From contig JADLCF010000035.1 in NCBI GenBank assembly GCA_020847315.1, positions 1 through 40,063 on the forward strand: 40,063 nucleotides of DNA, given 5' to 3'. Below, in pieces: positions 16,539 to 24,098 of this stretch. The position numbers and the translations under genes are program-made. A model generated the notes under the pieces. That model did not search any database, was not told the origin of the DNA, and saw only the letters and a program-made list of their open reading frames with translations. How positions within the stretch are numbered: position 1 is the first letter of the stretch; each line of letters begins with the position of its first letter. The DNA comes from Bryobacterales bacterium. GTDB taxonomy: Bacteria > Acidobacteriota > Terriglobia > Bryobacterales > Bryobacteraceae.

Positions 16539-19271
16539 ATGCACCCCAGAGCCGCTGCATTCTTGCGTTCGCCGTCCGGATTCTTCGCTGCATTGAGCCT
16601 GGGAGCGGCTCTCTGCCTGGGGCTTTTCCCGGCTGCGGCACAACCGCTGCCCTACGTGAAAGGCGCAGCGTACGATTCTTCCATCCCCACCATCCAGCAA
16701 GTGCTCGGGCACGCCTCCGGCGATAAAGTAACCACGCCCGCCGATCTCATCCGGTATCTGCGCGCACTCGAAGGGGCGTCGAGGCGCATCAAGGTGGAGA
16801 GCATCGGCAGGAGTTGGGAAGGGCGGGAACTGGTATTCGCTTACATCGGCTCCGAAGCCAATATCGCGCGTCTCGCGGAGATCCGCGCCGGGATGCAGCG
16901 GCTCGGCGACCCCCGCAAGACGAGCGAGGCGGAGGCGAAGACGCTCATCGCGGACCTGCCCGCGATCCTGTGCCTCGCCTATTCCGTGCATGGCAACGAA
17001 ATCTCACCCTCCGACGCCGCGATCGCCATGGCCTATCACATGCTGGCCGCGCAAAATGACCCGGTTGTGAACAAGATTCGCGAGAACGTGCTGCTGATCA
17101 TCGATCCGATCCAGAACCCCGACGGACGCGCGCGCTGGATCGGCAATTTTGAGCAGGCACTGGGCCTACAGCCCGACGCGAGCCCGATCTCCGCCGAACG
17201 CGACGAGCCGTGGCCGCGCGGCCGCACCAACCACTACCTCTTCGATCTGAATCGCGATTGGTTGACGGCCACGCAGCCCGAATCCCGCGCCCGGATTCGC
17301 CAGCTACGGGAATGGCTGCCCCAGGTGTTTGTGGATCTCCATGAGATGGGCTCGGACTCCACCTACTATTTCGCGCCGGAAGCGGTCCCCTATAACCCCT
17401 GGCTCGTGCCCCACCAGCGCACGAGCCTCGATTGGTTCGGGAAGAACAACGCCGCGTACTTTGACCGCGCCGGGTTCAATTACTTCACGAGAGAAGTCTT
17501 CGACGCCTTCTACCCCGGCTACGGAGCAAGCTGGCCCGCCTACCTGGGCTCGATCGCGATGACTTACGAACAGCGCTCCTCGCGCGGCCTGCTTGCGCGC
17601 ACCAGCACCGGCCGCGAGTTCACTTTCCGCGATACCGTGGAAGGCCATTTCCTCACATCTCTCGCGACAGCGGAAACGACGGCGGACAAGCGCGGCGAGC
17701 TGCTGACCCAGTTTTACGATTACCGGCGGACGGCCATCGACGAGGGCCGCAAGGGCGCGGTAAAGGAATATATCCTACCGCGTGAAGGCGATGTTTCCAC
17801 GATCGACAAGCTTGCATCCGTGCTGCGATTTCACGGCCTTGAAGTGAGGCGGGCCAAGGCGCCGTTTCGCAATGGGACGCGCCAGTATCCGGCGGGAAGC
17901 TACGTCGTGCCGCTCTCGCAGCCGGGCGCGCGCATGGCCCGCGTGCTTCTTGAAAAGCAGGTCGCGATGGACGATACGTTTCTGCGCGAGCAGGACCGGC
18001 GCCGCGCCAAGAGCCTGGGAGACGAGATCTACGACGTCACTGCATGGTCACTGCCCTTGATGTTTAACGTGGAGGCGGTGGCGGCCGGCGTCGCTTCGAC
18101 AGGCGATTTTGAAGAGTGGAGCGAGGACGCGCGGCCCCAGGGGCAGGTATCCCCCGCCGCCTCGCCCATCGCCTATCTTGTGCCGTGGGGAACCACTGCG
18201 GCCGGACGCTTCCTCACTGCCGCGCTGCGGAGCAACCTCACGGTGCTGGGGCTCGACAAGGAAGCGGTTCAAGGCGGCCGAACCTATCCGCGGGGGACCC
18301 TGGTGCTCCGGGTGGCGGAGAACCCCGCGAATCTGGTGGAAACGGTTGCGAGGCTCGCTCGCGAAAGCGGGGCCGAAGTGGTGGCTGCCTCTTCCGGATG
18401 GGTGGATGCGGGCATCAATTTCGGGAGCGCGTTTTCCCGCATCATCCCCAAAGCGAATGTGGCGATGCTATGGGACGAACCCACCTCTTCGAACGCCGCC
18501 GGCGCCATGCGCTTCGTCCTGGAACGGCAATTCGGCTATCCGGTCACCATCATTCGCGCGGCTGCCGTAGCGCGCGCCGATCTTTCGCGCTACCACACGC
18601 TGATTCTGCCCCCGGGCTCCGCCTCCGGCTACGCGCGGGTTCTCGGAACCGGTGGCGCGGAGAATCTCAAGCGCTTCGTGCGGGATGGTGGAACTCTGGT
18701 GGGCGTTGGAGGGGCGCTCGACTATTTGAGAGGCGGCGCGGTTGGATTGTTGAGCCTCAAGCAGGAACGGGAAGCCACAGAGACCCCAGCCTCCAACGAG
18801 AAAGAAGCGGCGGCGGATAAATCGGGCAAAGTGGATGGCGCCACGTTCAGCACGGAAAAAGAGTATCTCGAATTCATTGAAGACTCCGGCGAGGAGACGG
18901 GCGACGTGCTGGGGGTGCTGCTGCGCGGGAAGGTCGATACGGACCACTGGCTCACGGTGGGTTGCGAGCGCGGAGTGAACGTTCTCTATTCCGGCAGGAC
19001 GATCTACGCTCCGTTAACGCTGGACGAGGGGGTCAACGCCGGCTATCTGGAAGCGCCCGGAAAAGTGTTCGAGAGCGGCTACCTGTGGGATCGGCTGCGC
19101 AAGCAACTTGCCTTCAAGCCCTTTCTGGTGAGCCAGGCCGTGGGCCGCGGCAACGTCATTGGTTTTGTCGCGGATCCCGCCTTCCGCGCCCAAATGGACG
19201 GCAACAATCTGTTGCTGTTGAATGCCGTGTTCCGGGGGCCGGCGCATTCCCGGCGGGCGGGCGGCGATTAG
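16539..19271 (+). CDS. Secreted M14 family zinc carboxypeptidase
   Basis: The 910-residue precursor begins with a signal peptide ending near AAAQ (about residue 35). The M14 domain follows with the zinc ligands H151 and E154 in HGNE and H268 in DLHEMGSD, the NPDGRARW and FDLNRDW substrate-pocket segments, and the likely catalytic glutamate E344 in MTYEQ. The catalytic set is complete. The C-terminal half (about 480-910) has no peptidase motif. It includes a glutamine amidotransferase-like stretch (ILPPGSASGY...VRDGGTLVGVGGAL) seen in related large M14 proteins, and a region ending in a receptor-like beta fold. It should act in the periplasm or outside the cell on peptides. It is 38 bp upstream of the DeoC-like gene. 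Family assignment is firm; substrate is not known. Confidence 0.92.
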   Translation: MHPRAAAFLRSPSGFFAALSLGAALCLGLFPAAAQPLPYVKGAAYDSSIPTIQQVLGHASGDKVTTPADLIRYLRALEGASRRIKVESIGRSWEGRELVFAYIGSEANIARLAEIRAGMQRLGDPRKTSEAEAKTLIADLPAILCLAYSVHGNEISPSDAAIAMAYHMLAAQNDPVVNKIRENVLLIIDPIQNPDGRARWIGNFEQALGLQPDASPISAERDEPWPRGRTNHYLFDLNRDWLTATQPESRARIRQLREWLPQVFVDLHEMGSDSTYYFAPEAVPYNPWLVPHQRTSLDWFGKNNAAYFDRAGFNYFTREVFDAFYPGYGASWPAYLGSIAMTYEQRSSRGLLARTSTGREFTFRDTVEGHFLTSLATAETTADKRGELLTQFYDYRRTAIDEGRKGAVKEYILPREGDVSTIDKLASVLRFHGLEVRRAKAPFRNGTRQYPAGSYVVPLSQPGARMARVLLEKQVAMDDTFLREQDRRRAKSLGDEIYDVTAWSLPLMFNVEAVAAGVASTGDFEEWSEDARPQGQVSPAASPIAYLVPWGTTAAGRFLTAALRSNLTVLGLDKEAVQGGRTYPRGTLVLRVAENPANLVETVARLARESGAEVVAASSGWVDAGINFGSAFSRIIPKANVAMLWDEPTSSNAAGAMRFVLERQFGYPVTIIRAAAVARADLSRYHTLILPPGSASGYARVLGTGGAENLKRFVRDGGTLVGVGGALDYLRGGAVGLLSLKQEREATETPASNEKEAAADKSGKVDGATFSTEKEYLEFIEDSGEETGDVLGVLLRGKVDTDHWLTVGCERGVNVLYSGRTIYAPLTLDEGVNAGYLEAPGKVFESGYLWDRLRKQLAFKPFLVSQAVGRGNVIGFVADPAFRAQMDGNNLLLLNAVFRGPAHSRRAGGD

Positions 19272-19309
19272 CGCGCGAAGTATGCCGTGGTACGTTGGGC
19301 GTTGAGAAC

Positions 19310-20128
19310 ATGAGCGACGGGAAATCAGAAACACCGGAAGTGGCCCTGGACGAGGCCGGCCAACCCTTGCGGCCGGAATTCACCTCTTTCGAAGACCTGG
19401 CGTCGCGGCTAGCGCTTTCCCTTGCCGGCGCGGCGCTCACGGAAGAGGCTGTCTACGAGGGGTGCCGCGCGGCCGTCTCGAACGGGTTGGGAGCCGTTCT
19501 CGCGCGCCCATCCGATATCGACCTGGCGAAGGGGTGGATCTCCGGTTCCGGGGTGAAACTGACGACCATGACAGGCTATCCGGGAGGCAGCTCCACCACG
19601 GCGGCGCGGCTCTATGAGGCACGCGACGTGCTGCGCCGCGGCGCCCAGGAACTGGCGCTGACGATGAATCTCGGCAAGCTTGTTTCCCGGAAGTTTCTTT
19701 ATCTGGAATCGGAGCTTCTGCAGATGGCCGAGCATTGCCGGGAGGCAGGGGCGCGGCTGCGGGCCGTCTTTGAAGTGGATGAGGTGCAGCAGGATCACAT
19801 TCTGATCGGGATCCGGCTCGCGAAGCGCACCGCGGTGGACGTGATGGAACTCTCGTTCCGGACCGGCAATGTGGATCGCATGGCAGGCGTGGCCCGCTAT
19901 GTGGCGCACCACGCCAAGGGTAAACTCGGCATCGCCGTGCAAGCTCCAGAGCTGACGCTGGATGCGGCAATCGCGCTGTACCAGGCGGGCGCGGATGCGT
20001 TGGTGACGCCCGTTGCGGTTTCCGTGGCTGAGGCATGGCGAACCGAACTCGAGCGGCGGCGGGAGGAGGAGCGTAAACGTCTTCATGAGGCGGCGGAAGC
20101 CCGCGCGACGGCCTTGCCGTCCGAATGA
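19310..20128 (+). CDS. DeoC-fold (deoxyribose-phosphate aldolase family) protein lacking the catalytic lysines
   Basis: From the ATG at 19310 the protein has 272 residues. The frame is open upstream but has no better start. The pattern TMTGYPGGS...EARDVLRRGAQELALTMNLGKL aligns with the DeoC core (..GFPLG...KA.EA..A...GA.EIDMVINIG). DeoC's Asp at EID is Ala116 here. The Schiff-base region normally reading VKTSTG reads MELSFRTG (about 179-186), with Glu180 in place of lysine. The second lysine region reads GIAVQAPEL without lysine. So ordinary aldolase chemistry looks impossible. The stop overlaps the next start as ATGA, coupling it to aroDE. It may be a regulatory pseudoenzyme, or an enzyme with other chemistry. 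Fold assignment is fairly confident and function is unknown. Confidence 0.7.
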   Translation: MSDGKSETPEVALDEAGQPLRPEFTSFEDLASRLALSLAGAALTEEAVYEGCRAAVSNGLGAVLARPSDIDLAKGWISGSGVKLTTMTGYPGGSSTTAARLYEARDVLRRGAQELALTMNLGKLVSRKFLYLESELLQMAEHCREAGARLRAVFEVDEVQQDHILIGIRLAKRTAVDVMELSFRTGNVDRMAGVARYVAHHAKGKLGIAVQAPELTLDAAIALYQAGADALVTPVAVSVAEAWRTELERRREEERKRLHEAAEARATALPSE

Positions 20129-21753
20129 GCGAGGCTGCCGGTATACAATACGAAGGATCGGCGCACCGCCTGCCGGCCGTGCGTACGCCTCTCCAAATCC
20201 AGATCCCTATGAGACACGCTACCCGCCTCCCGAAGATTTGTGTTGCCCTGGGGTTCCCCAAGGTGGAACAACTGCTGGAGATGGCGAAGCGCGAGATGGA
20301 GCATGGCTCCCAGTTTTTTGAGTTCCGGCTGGATTTTCTCGAAGAACCATCCGCGGGCGTGGCAGCCATCCGCAAATTTCTGAAGCAGCATCCCGAAACG
20401 AAGATCCTGGCCACGTGCCGCCGGCATCAGAACCACGGGCGATTCAACGGCAGTATCGACGAGCAGGTAGAACTGCTGGAACAAGCCGCGGCGGCGGGGG
20501 CGATCGCGGTGGATGTCGAGATCGAGAGCGCGGAAGCCGCTCCTCAACTCGTGGACCGGCTGCGCAATTCGACGGACCTGATCATTTCCTACCATAGCTT
20601 CAGCGGTACGCCGCCTTTGCAGAAGTTGATGACGCGCCTGCAGAAGATTCCCGCCGACGGCTACAAAGTGGTGACCACGGCGCGCAAGCCGACGGACCTG
20701 TTGCGGCTGCTCTCGCTTGCCTCGGAGAAGCCCGGCACGCCGCTCATCCTGTTGAGCATGGGCGAAATGGGATTCCCGTCCAGGGTGATTTCCGTGAAGA
20801 TGGGGTGCCTCTATACGTACGCCGCCCCGAACTCCGCCGGGGGTACCGCGCCCGGCCAGATATGCTCACAGAAGATGCGCACGGTCTTCGGCGCGGAGAA
20901 GCTGCGCAAGGACGCGGGCATCTACGGCGTGATCGCGTCTCCCGTGCGGCACAGCCTCTCGCCGCAGATTCATAACCGTGCGTTTCAGTTCAAGCGGATC
21001 GGCGCAATCTATCTGCCGTTCCTGGTGCAGAACGGGCAACTGAAGGACTTCATGACGCTTGCGGACGGCCTTCCACTGAAGGGGTTCAACGTCACCATTC
21101 CGCACAAGCAGAAGATCATACGCTACCTGGATGTGGTGGACCCGCTCGCGCGCCGCATTGGAGCGGTGAATACGGTTTGGAAGAAGGCCGGCAAGTGGCG
21201 CGGCGCCACGACGGATGTCGCGGGCACGCTGCGGCCGCTCGAGAACGTGCTGAAGGTGCGTAACGCGCGGGTGCTGGTGGCAGGTAGCGGGGGCGCGGCG
21301 CGGACAGCCGCATTCGCATTGGCGGACGCCGGGGCCAAGGTATCTCTCACCGGGCGGAACCTCGACAAAGTACGAGCCCTCGCCAAGGCCGTGGCCGGGA
21401 CGCCGATGACGCATGAGGAAGCGGTGCGGGAATCCTTCGATGTGCTGGTCCACGCGACGCCGCTTGGGATGTATCCGAACCCGGAAGGCATTTACTTCCC
21501 GGACCGGATCCCGGCGGACATTGTCTTTGACATGGTCTACAACCCAAGGGAAACCGCGCTATTGAAGCGCGCCGCGGAAATGGGCAAGCACACCATCGAC
21601 GGTCTGCAAATGTTCATCGAGCAGGCGGCGGAATCGTTCTCCATCTGGACGGGCGCCTCCGCCCCCCGGAAGACGATGCTCGATGCGGCGAGGGCGGCGC
21701 TGGAAGCCGATTACGCCCCGCCGGAGACGCTCGGAGCCGATAACCATGTCTAG
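20125..21753 (+). CDS. aroDE: Bifunctional 3-dehydroquinate dehydratase (type I) / shikimate dehydrogenase
   Basis: The first half is type I AroD, which forms an imine with its substrate: His157 in ISYHSFSG and Lys181 in GYKVVTTAR are the expected catalytic pair. The second half is AroE: SPVRHSLSPQIHN and NVTIPHKQ (substrate site and catalytic Lys), GATTDVAG (usually NTDxxG), nucleotide loop GSGGAARTAAFAL, and HTIDGLQMFIEQ near the end. Together they perform steps 3 and 4 of the shikimate pathway in the cytoplasm. The fusion resembles the plant enzyme and occurs in several bacteria. The annotated start gives 542 residues and overlaps the DeoC-like gene by ATGA. A second in-frame ATG at 20209 (514 residues), just before RHATRLPKICVAL, fits the domain start better and lies 60 bp after a TACAAT box. 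Function is near certain. Confidence 0.95.
   Translation: MSEAAGIQYEGSAHRLPAVRTPLQIQIPMRHATRLPKICVALGFPKVEQLLEMAKREMEHGSQFFEFRLDFLEEPSAGVAAIRKFLKQHPETKILATCRRHQNHGRFNGSIDEQVELLEQAAAAGAIAVDVEIESAEAAPQLVDRLRNSTDLIISYHSFSGTPPLQKLMTRLQKIPADGYKVVTTARKPTDLLRLLSLASEKPGTPLILLSMGEMGFPSRVISVKMGCLYTYAAPNSAGGTAPGQICSQKMRTVFGAEKLRKDAGIYGVIASPVRHSLSPQIHNRAFQFKRIGAIYLPFLVQNGQLKDFMTLADGLPLKGFNVTIPHKQKIIRYLDVVDPLARRIGAVNTVWKKAGKWRGATTDVAGTLRPLENVLKVRNARVLVAGSGGAARTAAFALADAGAKVSLTGRNLDKVRALAKAVAGTPMTHEEAVRESFDVLVHATPLGMYPNPEGIYFPDRIPADIVFDMVYNPRETALLKRAAEMGKHTIDGLQMFIEQAAESFSIWTGASAPRKTMLDAARAALEADYAPPETLGADNHV
20144..20149 (+). promoter_or_regulatory. Possible -10 box upstream of the internal aroDE start
   Basis: TACAAT (one mismatch to TATAAT) inside the 5' extension of aroDE, 60 bp before the ATG at 20209. 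No convincing -35 at 16-18 bp. It would allow transcription of a shorter AroDE separate from the DeoC-like gene. Confidence 0.25.
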
Positions 21754-21967
21754 CAAGCCGAATCGAAATGCGTACTCGCGCAGGGAATGGGCATCGCTCG
21801 CGGGGTCGATCGCGGCGGCTGCCCCGCTGGCCGCACAGGAAACTCCCAATCGAGAGCGGGACATGCTGAAAAGGCATTTGGAGTCGAACGCGAGAGCCGC
21901 CTCGGCACTCGAATCCGTTGCCTTGACGCCCGCCGACGAACCCATCTTCGGGCTGGTGGTGAGATAG
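21746..21967 (+). CDS. Small Tat-signal protein coupled to amidase (possible GatC-like partner)
   Basis: A 73-residue frame starts eight bases inside the end of aroDE and ends four bases before the amidase ATG. Residues 11-30 read SRREWASLAGSIAAAAPLAA, a twin-arginine type leader with a likely cut before QETP. The mature part is only about 40 residues: one charged helix (RERDMLKRHLES), then ALESVALTPADEPIFGLVVR. The latter resembles in pattern, though not in provable homology, the GatC belt segment that wraps round the amidase GatA. I infer an accessory subunit of the neighbouring amidase. No known domain can be named with certainty. The reading frame, the leader and the tight spacing make it likely to be real. 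Confidence 0.65.
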   Translation: MSSKPNRNAYSRREWASLAGSIAAAAPLAAQETPNRERDMLKRHLESNARAASALESVALTPADEPIFGLVVR

Positions 21968-21971
21968 CGCG

Positions 21972-23396
21972 ATGGCGACCCCCGGCGTGTTCTTTAAATC
22001 GATTACGGAACTGAACCGGATGCTGGTGAATCGGGAGATCTCCAGCCGCGAACTCACGGAAGCGTATCTGGACCGGCTGGAGACGTTTGGGCCGAAGTAC
22101 AACGCACTCGCCTCGCTCACGCGCAAATCGGCCATGGAGCAAGCGAAAAACGCGGACGAGGAACTGAAGCGCAAGCGCTATCGCGGCCCGCTGCAGGGCA
22201 TCCCGTTTGGAGCGAAAGATCTGCTCGCCTATCCCGGTTATCCCACCACGTGGGGCGCGAAGCCATACGCCACGCAGGTCTTCGAGACGAAGGCGGCGGC
22301 GATTGAGAATCTCGAAGGCCGGGGCGCGGTGCTGGTAGGGAAACTGGCCATGGTGGAACTGGCCGGCGCGGGTGGACATGAATACGCGGCGGCTTCGTTT
22401 ACGGGGCCGGGCCGCAACCCCTGGAATCCGGAGTACTGGTCCGGTGGATCGTCGAGCGGTTCGGGCAGCGCGGTGGCCGCCGGCCTGGTTCCCTATGCGC
22501 TCGGCTCGGAGACTTGGGGATCCATCCTCACCCCGAGCGCATTCTGCGGGGTAACGGGCTTGCGGCCCACGTATGGCTACGTCAGCCGATTCGGAGCGAT
22601 GCCGGTAAGCTGGACGATGGATAAGATCGGCCCGATGTGCCGCTCCGCGGAAGATTGTGGCCACGTGCTCCAGGCAATTTCGGGCGGGGATAGCCGGGAC
22701 CGCGGCTCCGCGGGAAAGTCCTTCTATTACGGGCCGCAGTACGCCGGCGACATCACGCGGCTTACGATTGGCTACAACCCCGTCGATTTCGAGGAATGGG
22801 CCGAGCCAGCCACCCGCGCCGGATTCGCTGCAGCCCTCGAGGTGTTCAGAAAACTAGGGCTGCGTCTTCAGACAACCGAGCTCCCGGATTTCCCCTACGG
22901 AAGCGTGGCGGGCGCCGTGATCCGCGCGGAATCCGCCTCTGTTTTTGAGCAACTGGTTCGGGACGGCCGGGTGGAGGAGTTGGCGGATTCGTACCAGATC
23001 GCAGGCCTCCAGGCTTCCCTGGAGATGAAGGCGACCGAGTATTTACGCGCGCAGCGCATTCGCGGAAAGATGCAGGAAGAACTGGTTCCCCTGTTCCGGA
23101 AGCTGGATATTCTCATCACCCCCTCGCGGCTGGAAACAGCGAACCGGATCGACACGTCGCTCCATGCGCCCGCCTCGCAGCGGAAAAGTCCGAGCGCGCG
23201 GGGGCTCACCGGTCTTGGCGCTGCGGGAAACCTGTTGGGATGGCCCGCGCTCTCGATTCCCTGCGGTTTCGCCGATGGGCTTCCGATCGGGCTGCAACTG
23301 GTGACGAGACCCTTCAATGAGAACCGCATTCTGGCTGTGGGAGATGCGTACCAGCAGCACACCGACTGGCACCTGCGGCAACCGCCTGTCGCTTAA
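21972..23396 (+). CDS. Amidase signature family enzyme
   Basis: The 474-residue product has the Ser-cisSer-Lys triad of the amidase family: Lys82 in GIPFGAKDL, the cis-serine in GGSSSGSGSA (S160/S161), and the nucleophile Ser184 in GSETWGSI. The last motif usually reads GSDTGGSIR, so Trp182 replaces a glycine close to the oxyanion loop. The FGRVSR-like YGYVSRFGAMPVSWTMDKIGPM block confirms the GatA-related fold. There is no signal peptide on this protein, while the small gene four bases upstream encodes a Tat leader. It could hydrolyse a free amide or, less likely here, act as GatA, since no gatB is nearby. The substrate is unknown. Confidence 0.9.
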   Translation: MATPGVFFKSITELNRMLVNREISSRELTEAYLDRLETFGPKYNALASLTRKSAMEQAKNADEELKRKRYRGPLQGIPFGAKDLLAYPGYPTTWGAKPYATQVFETKAAAIENLEGRGAVLVGKLAMVELAGAGGHEYAAASFTGPGRNPWNPEYWSGGSSSGSGSAVAAGLVPYALGSETWGSILTPSAFCGVTGLRPTYGYVSRFGAMPVSWTMDKIGPMCRSAEDCGHVLQAISGGDSRDRGSAGKSFYYGPQYAGDITRLTIGYNPVDFEEWAEPATRAGFAAALEVFRKLGLRLQTTELPDFPYGSVAGAVIRAESASVFEQLVRDGRVEELADSYQIAGLQASLEMKATEYLRAQRIRGKMQEELVPLFRKLDILITPSRLETANRIDTSLHAPASQRKSPSARGLTGLGAAGNLLGWPALSIPCGFADGLPIGLQLVTRPFNENRILAVGDAYQQHTDWHLRQPPVA

Positions 23397-23442
23397 GAGC
23401 GCGGCGGGTTCTGCCGAATTTTATCCTCTTGAATAGAAAATG

Positions 23443-23458
23443 ACGGCAATCGTGCCGT
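23443..23458. repeat. Short hairpin in AT-rich spacer after amidase
   Basis: ACGGCA and TGCCGT form a six-pair stem with a four-base loop, in an unusually AT-rich 120-bp stretch (23415-23525). A second perfect inverted repeat, GACGCC-act-GGCGTC, lies at 23525-23539. Neither is followed by a T run on the plus strand. They may be weak terminators or operator-like sites before the receiver-like gene. I see no convincing -35/-10 pair. Confidence 0.35.
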
Positions 23459-23683
23459 ATAGTACTAAAATATTCTCATTCGTTAAAAAGCTGCTGATAT
23501 AGACTGGATAGAGAAAACCTTTTAGACGCCACTGGCGTCAGAGCTAGCAGATATCGTGATGTGCTTGCGAAACCCTTCGAGCCGCGGCTTTGCGCCGTAT
23601 GATTTCCGCGCGAATGGGGCACGGGGCGGGTGGCTATGCAAAGGATGGCAGATATTATGCAACGAATGCCGGATAGGCAAAGA

Positions 23684-24073
23684 ATGACTGTACCTTACGT
23701 CACTGCATCCGCCGACCGCTTTGAGCGCCTCGCGCGGATCGCTTCCGTGCAACGGATGGACCTTTGCCAGGTGTCGACCGTCGCGGAACTCGAAAGCTGG
23801 CTGGCATCGAATCGCACTTCGGTGCTGATCACGGATTCGCAGTTGGAGGATGGGGACTGGCTGGATGCGCTCGAATGTTGCCGTTCGCGCGCGCCGGAAA
23901 CCCGCGTGGTGGTGACCGCGCGCACGGATAGCCCTTCGCTCTGGACGGAGGTAGCGGAGGCCGGAGCCGTCGATTTCATCGCGCAGCCATTCTACGCGCC
24001 GGAGGTGCGCCGCTGTCTGCGGACCCTTTCCGAATTCGTGGGACGCGAACAACTCGCCGAAGCCGCCATATAA
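23684..24073 (+). CDS. Degenerate response-regulator receiver (pseudo-receiver) protein
   Basis: From ATG 23684 the protein has 129 residues and consists of one CheY-like domain. The phosphoacceptor position is Asp51 (SVLITDSQ) and the switch threonine is Thr78 (VVVTAR). However, the conserved lysine is Gln101 (IAQPF instead of AKPF) and the first-strand acidic pair is missing (TASADRF). Such a domain is unlikely to be phosphorylated in the normal way and may be a protein-interaction module. There is no output domain. In-frame starts also exist at 23630 (GTG), 23636, 23645, 23657 and 23666. I prefer 23684 because AGG lies six bases upstream and the domain core begins nine residues later. No histidine kinase is nearby. 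Confidence 0.7.
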   Translation: MTVPYVTASADRFERLARIASVQRMDLCQVSTVAELESWLASNRTSVLITDSQLEDGDWLDALECCRSRAPETRVVVTARTDSPSLWTEVAEAGAVDFIAQPFYAPEVRRCLRTLSEFVGREQLAEAAI

Positions 24074-24074
24074 T
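24069..24074 (+). promoter_or_regulatory. Perfect TATAAT box before the M20 dipeptidase
   Basis: TATAAT at the very end of the receiver gene, 24 bp before the ATG at 24099. The -35 region 17 bp upstream (CGAACA) matches only three of six bases. Likely a short-leader promoter. Confidence 0.35.
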
Positions 24075-24098
24075 GGTGGGTTCCCGGAGAGTTCCCAA

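Noticed and set aside
18962-19309. Upstream extension of the DeoC-like protein into the M14 gene
   Set aside because: It is out of frame with the peptidase, has Arg/Gly-rich shadow composition, and the ATG at 19310 begins a sensible protein.
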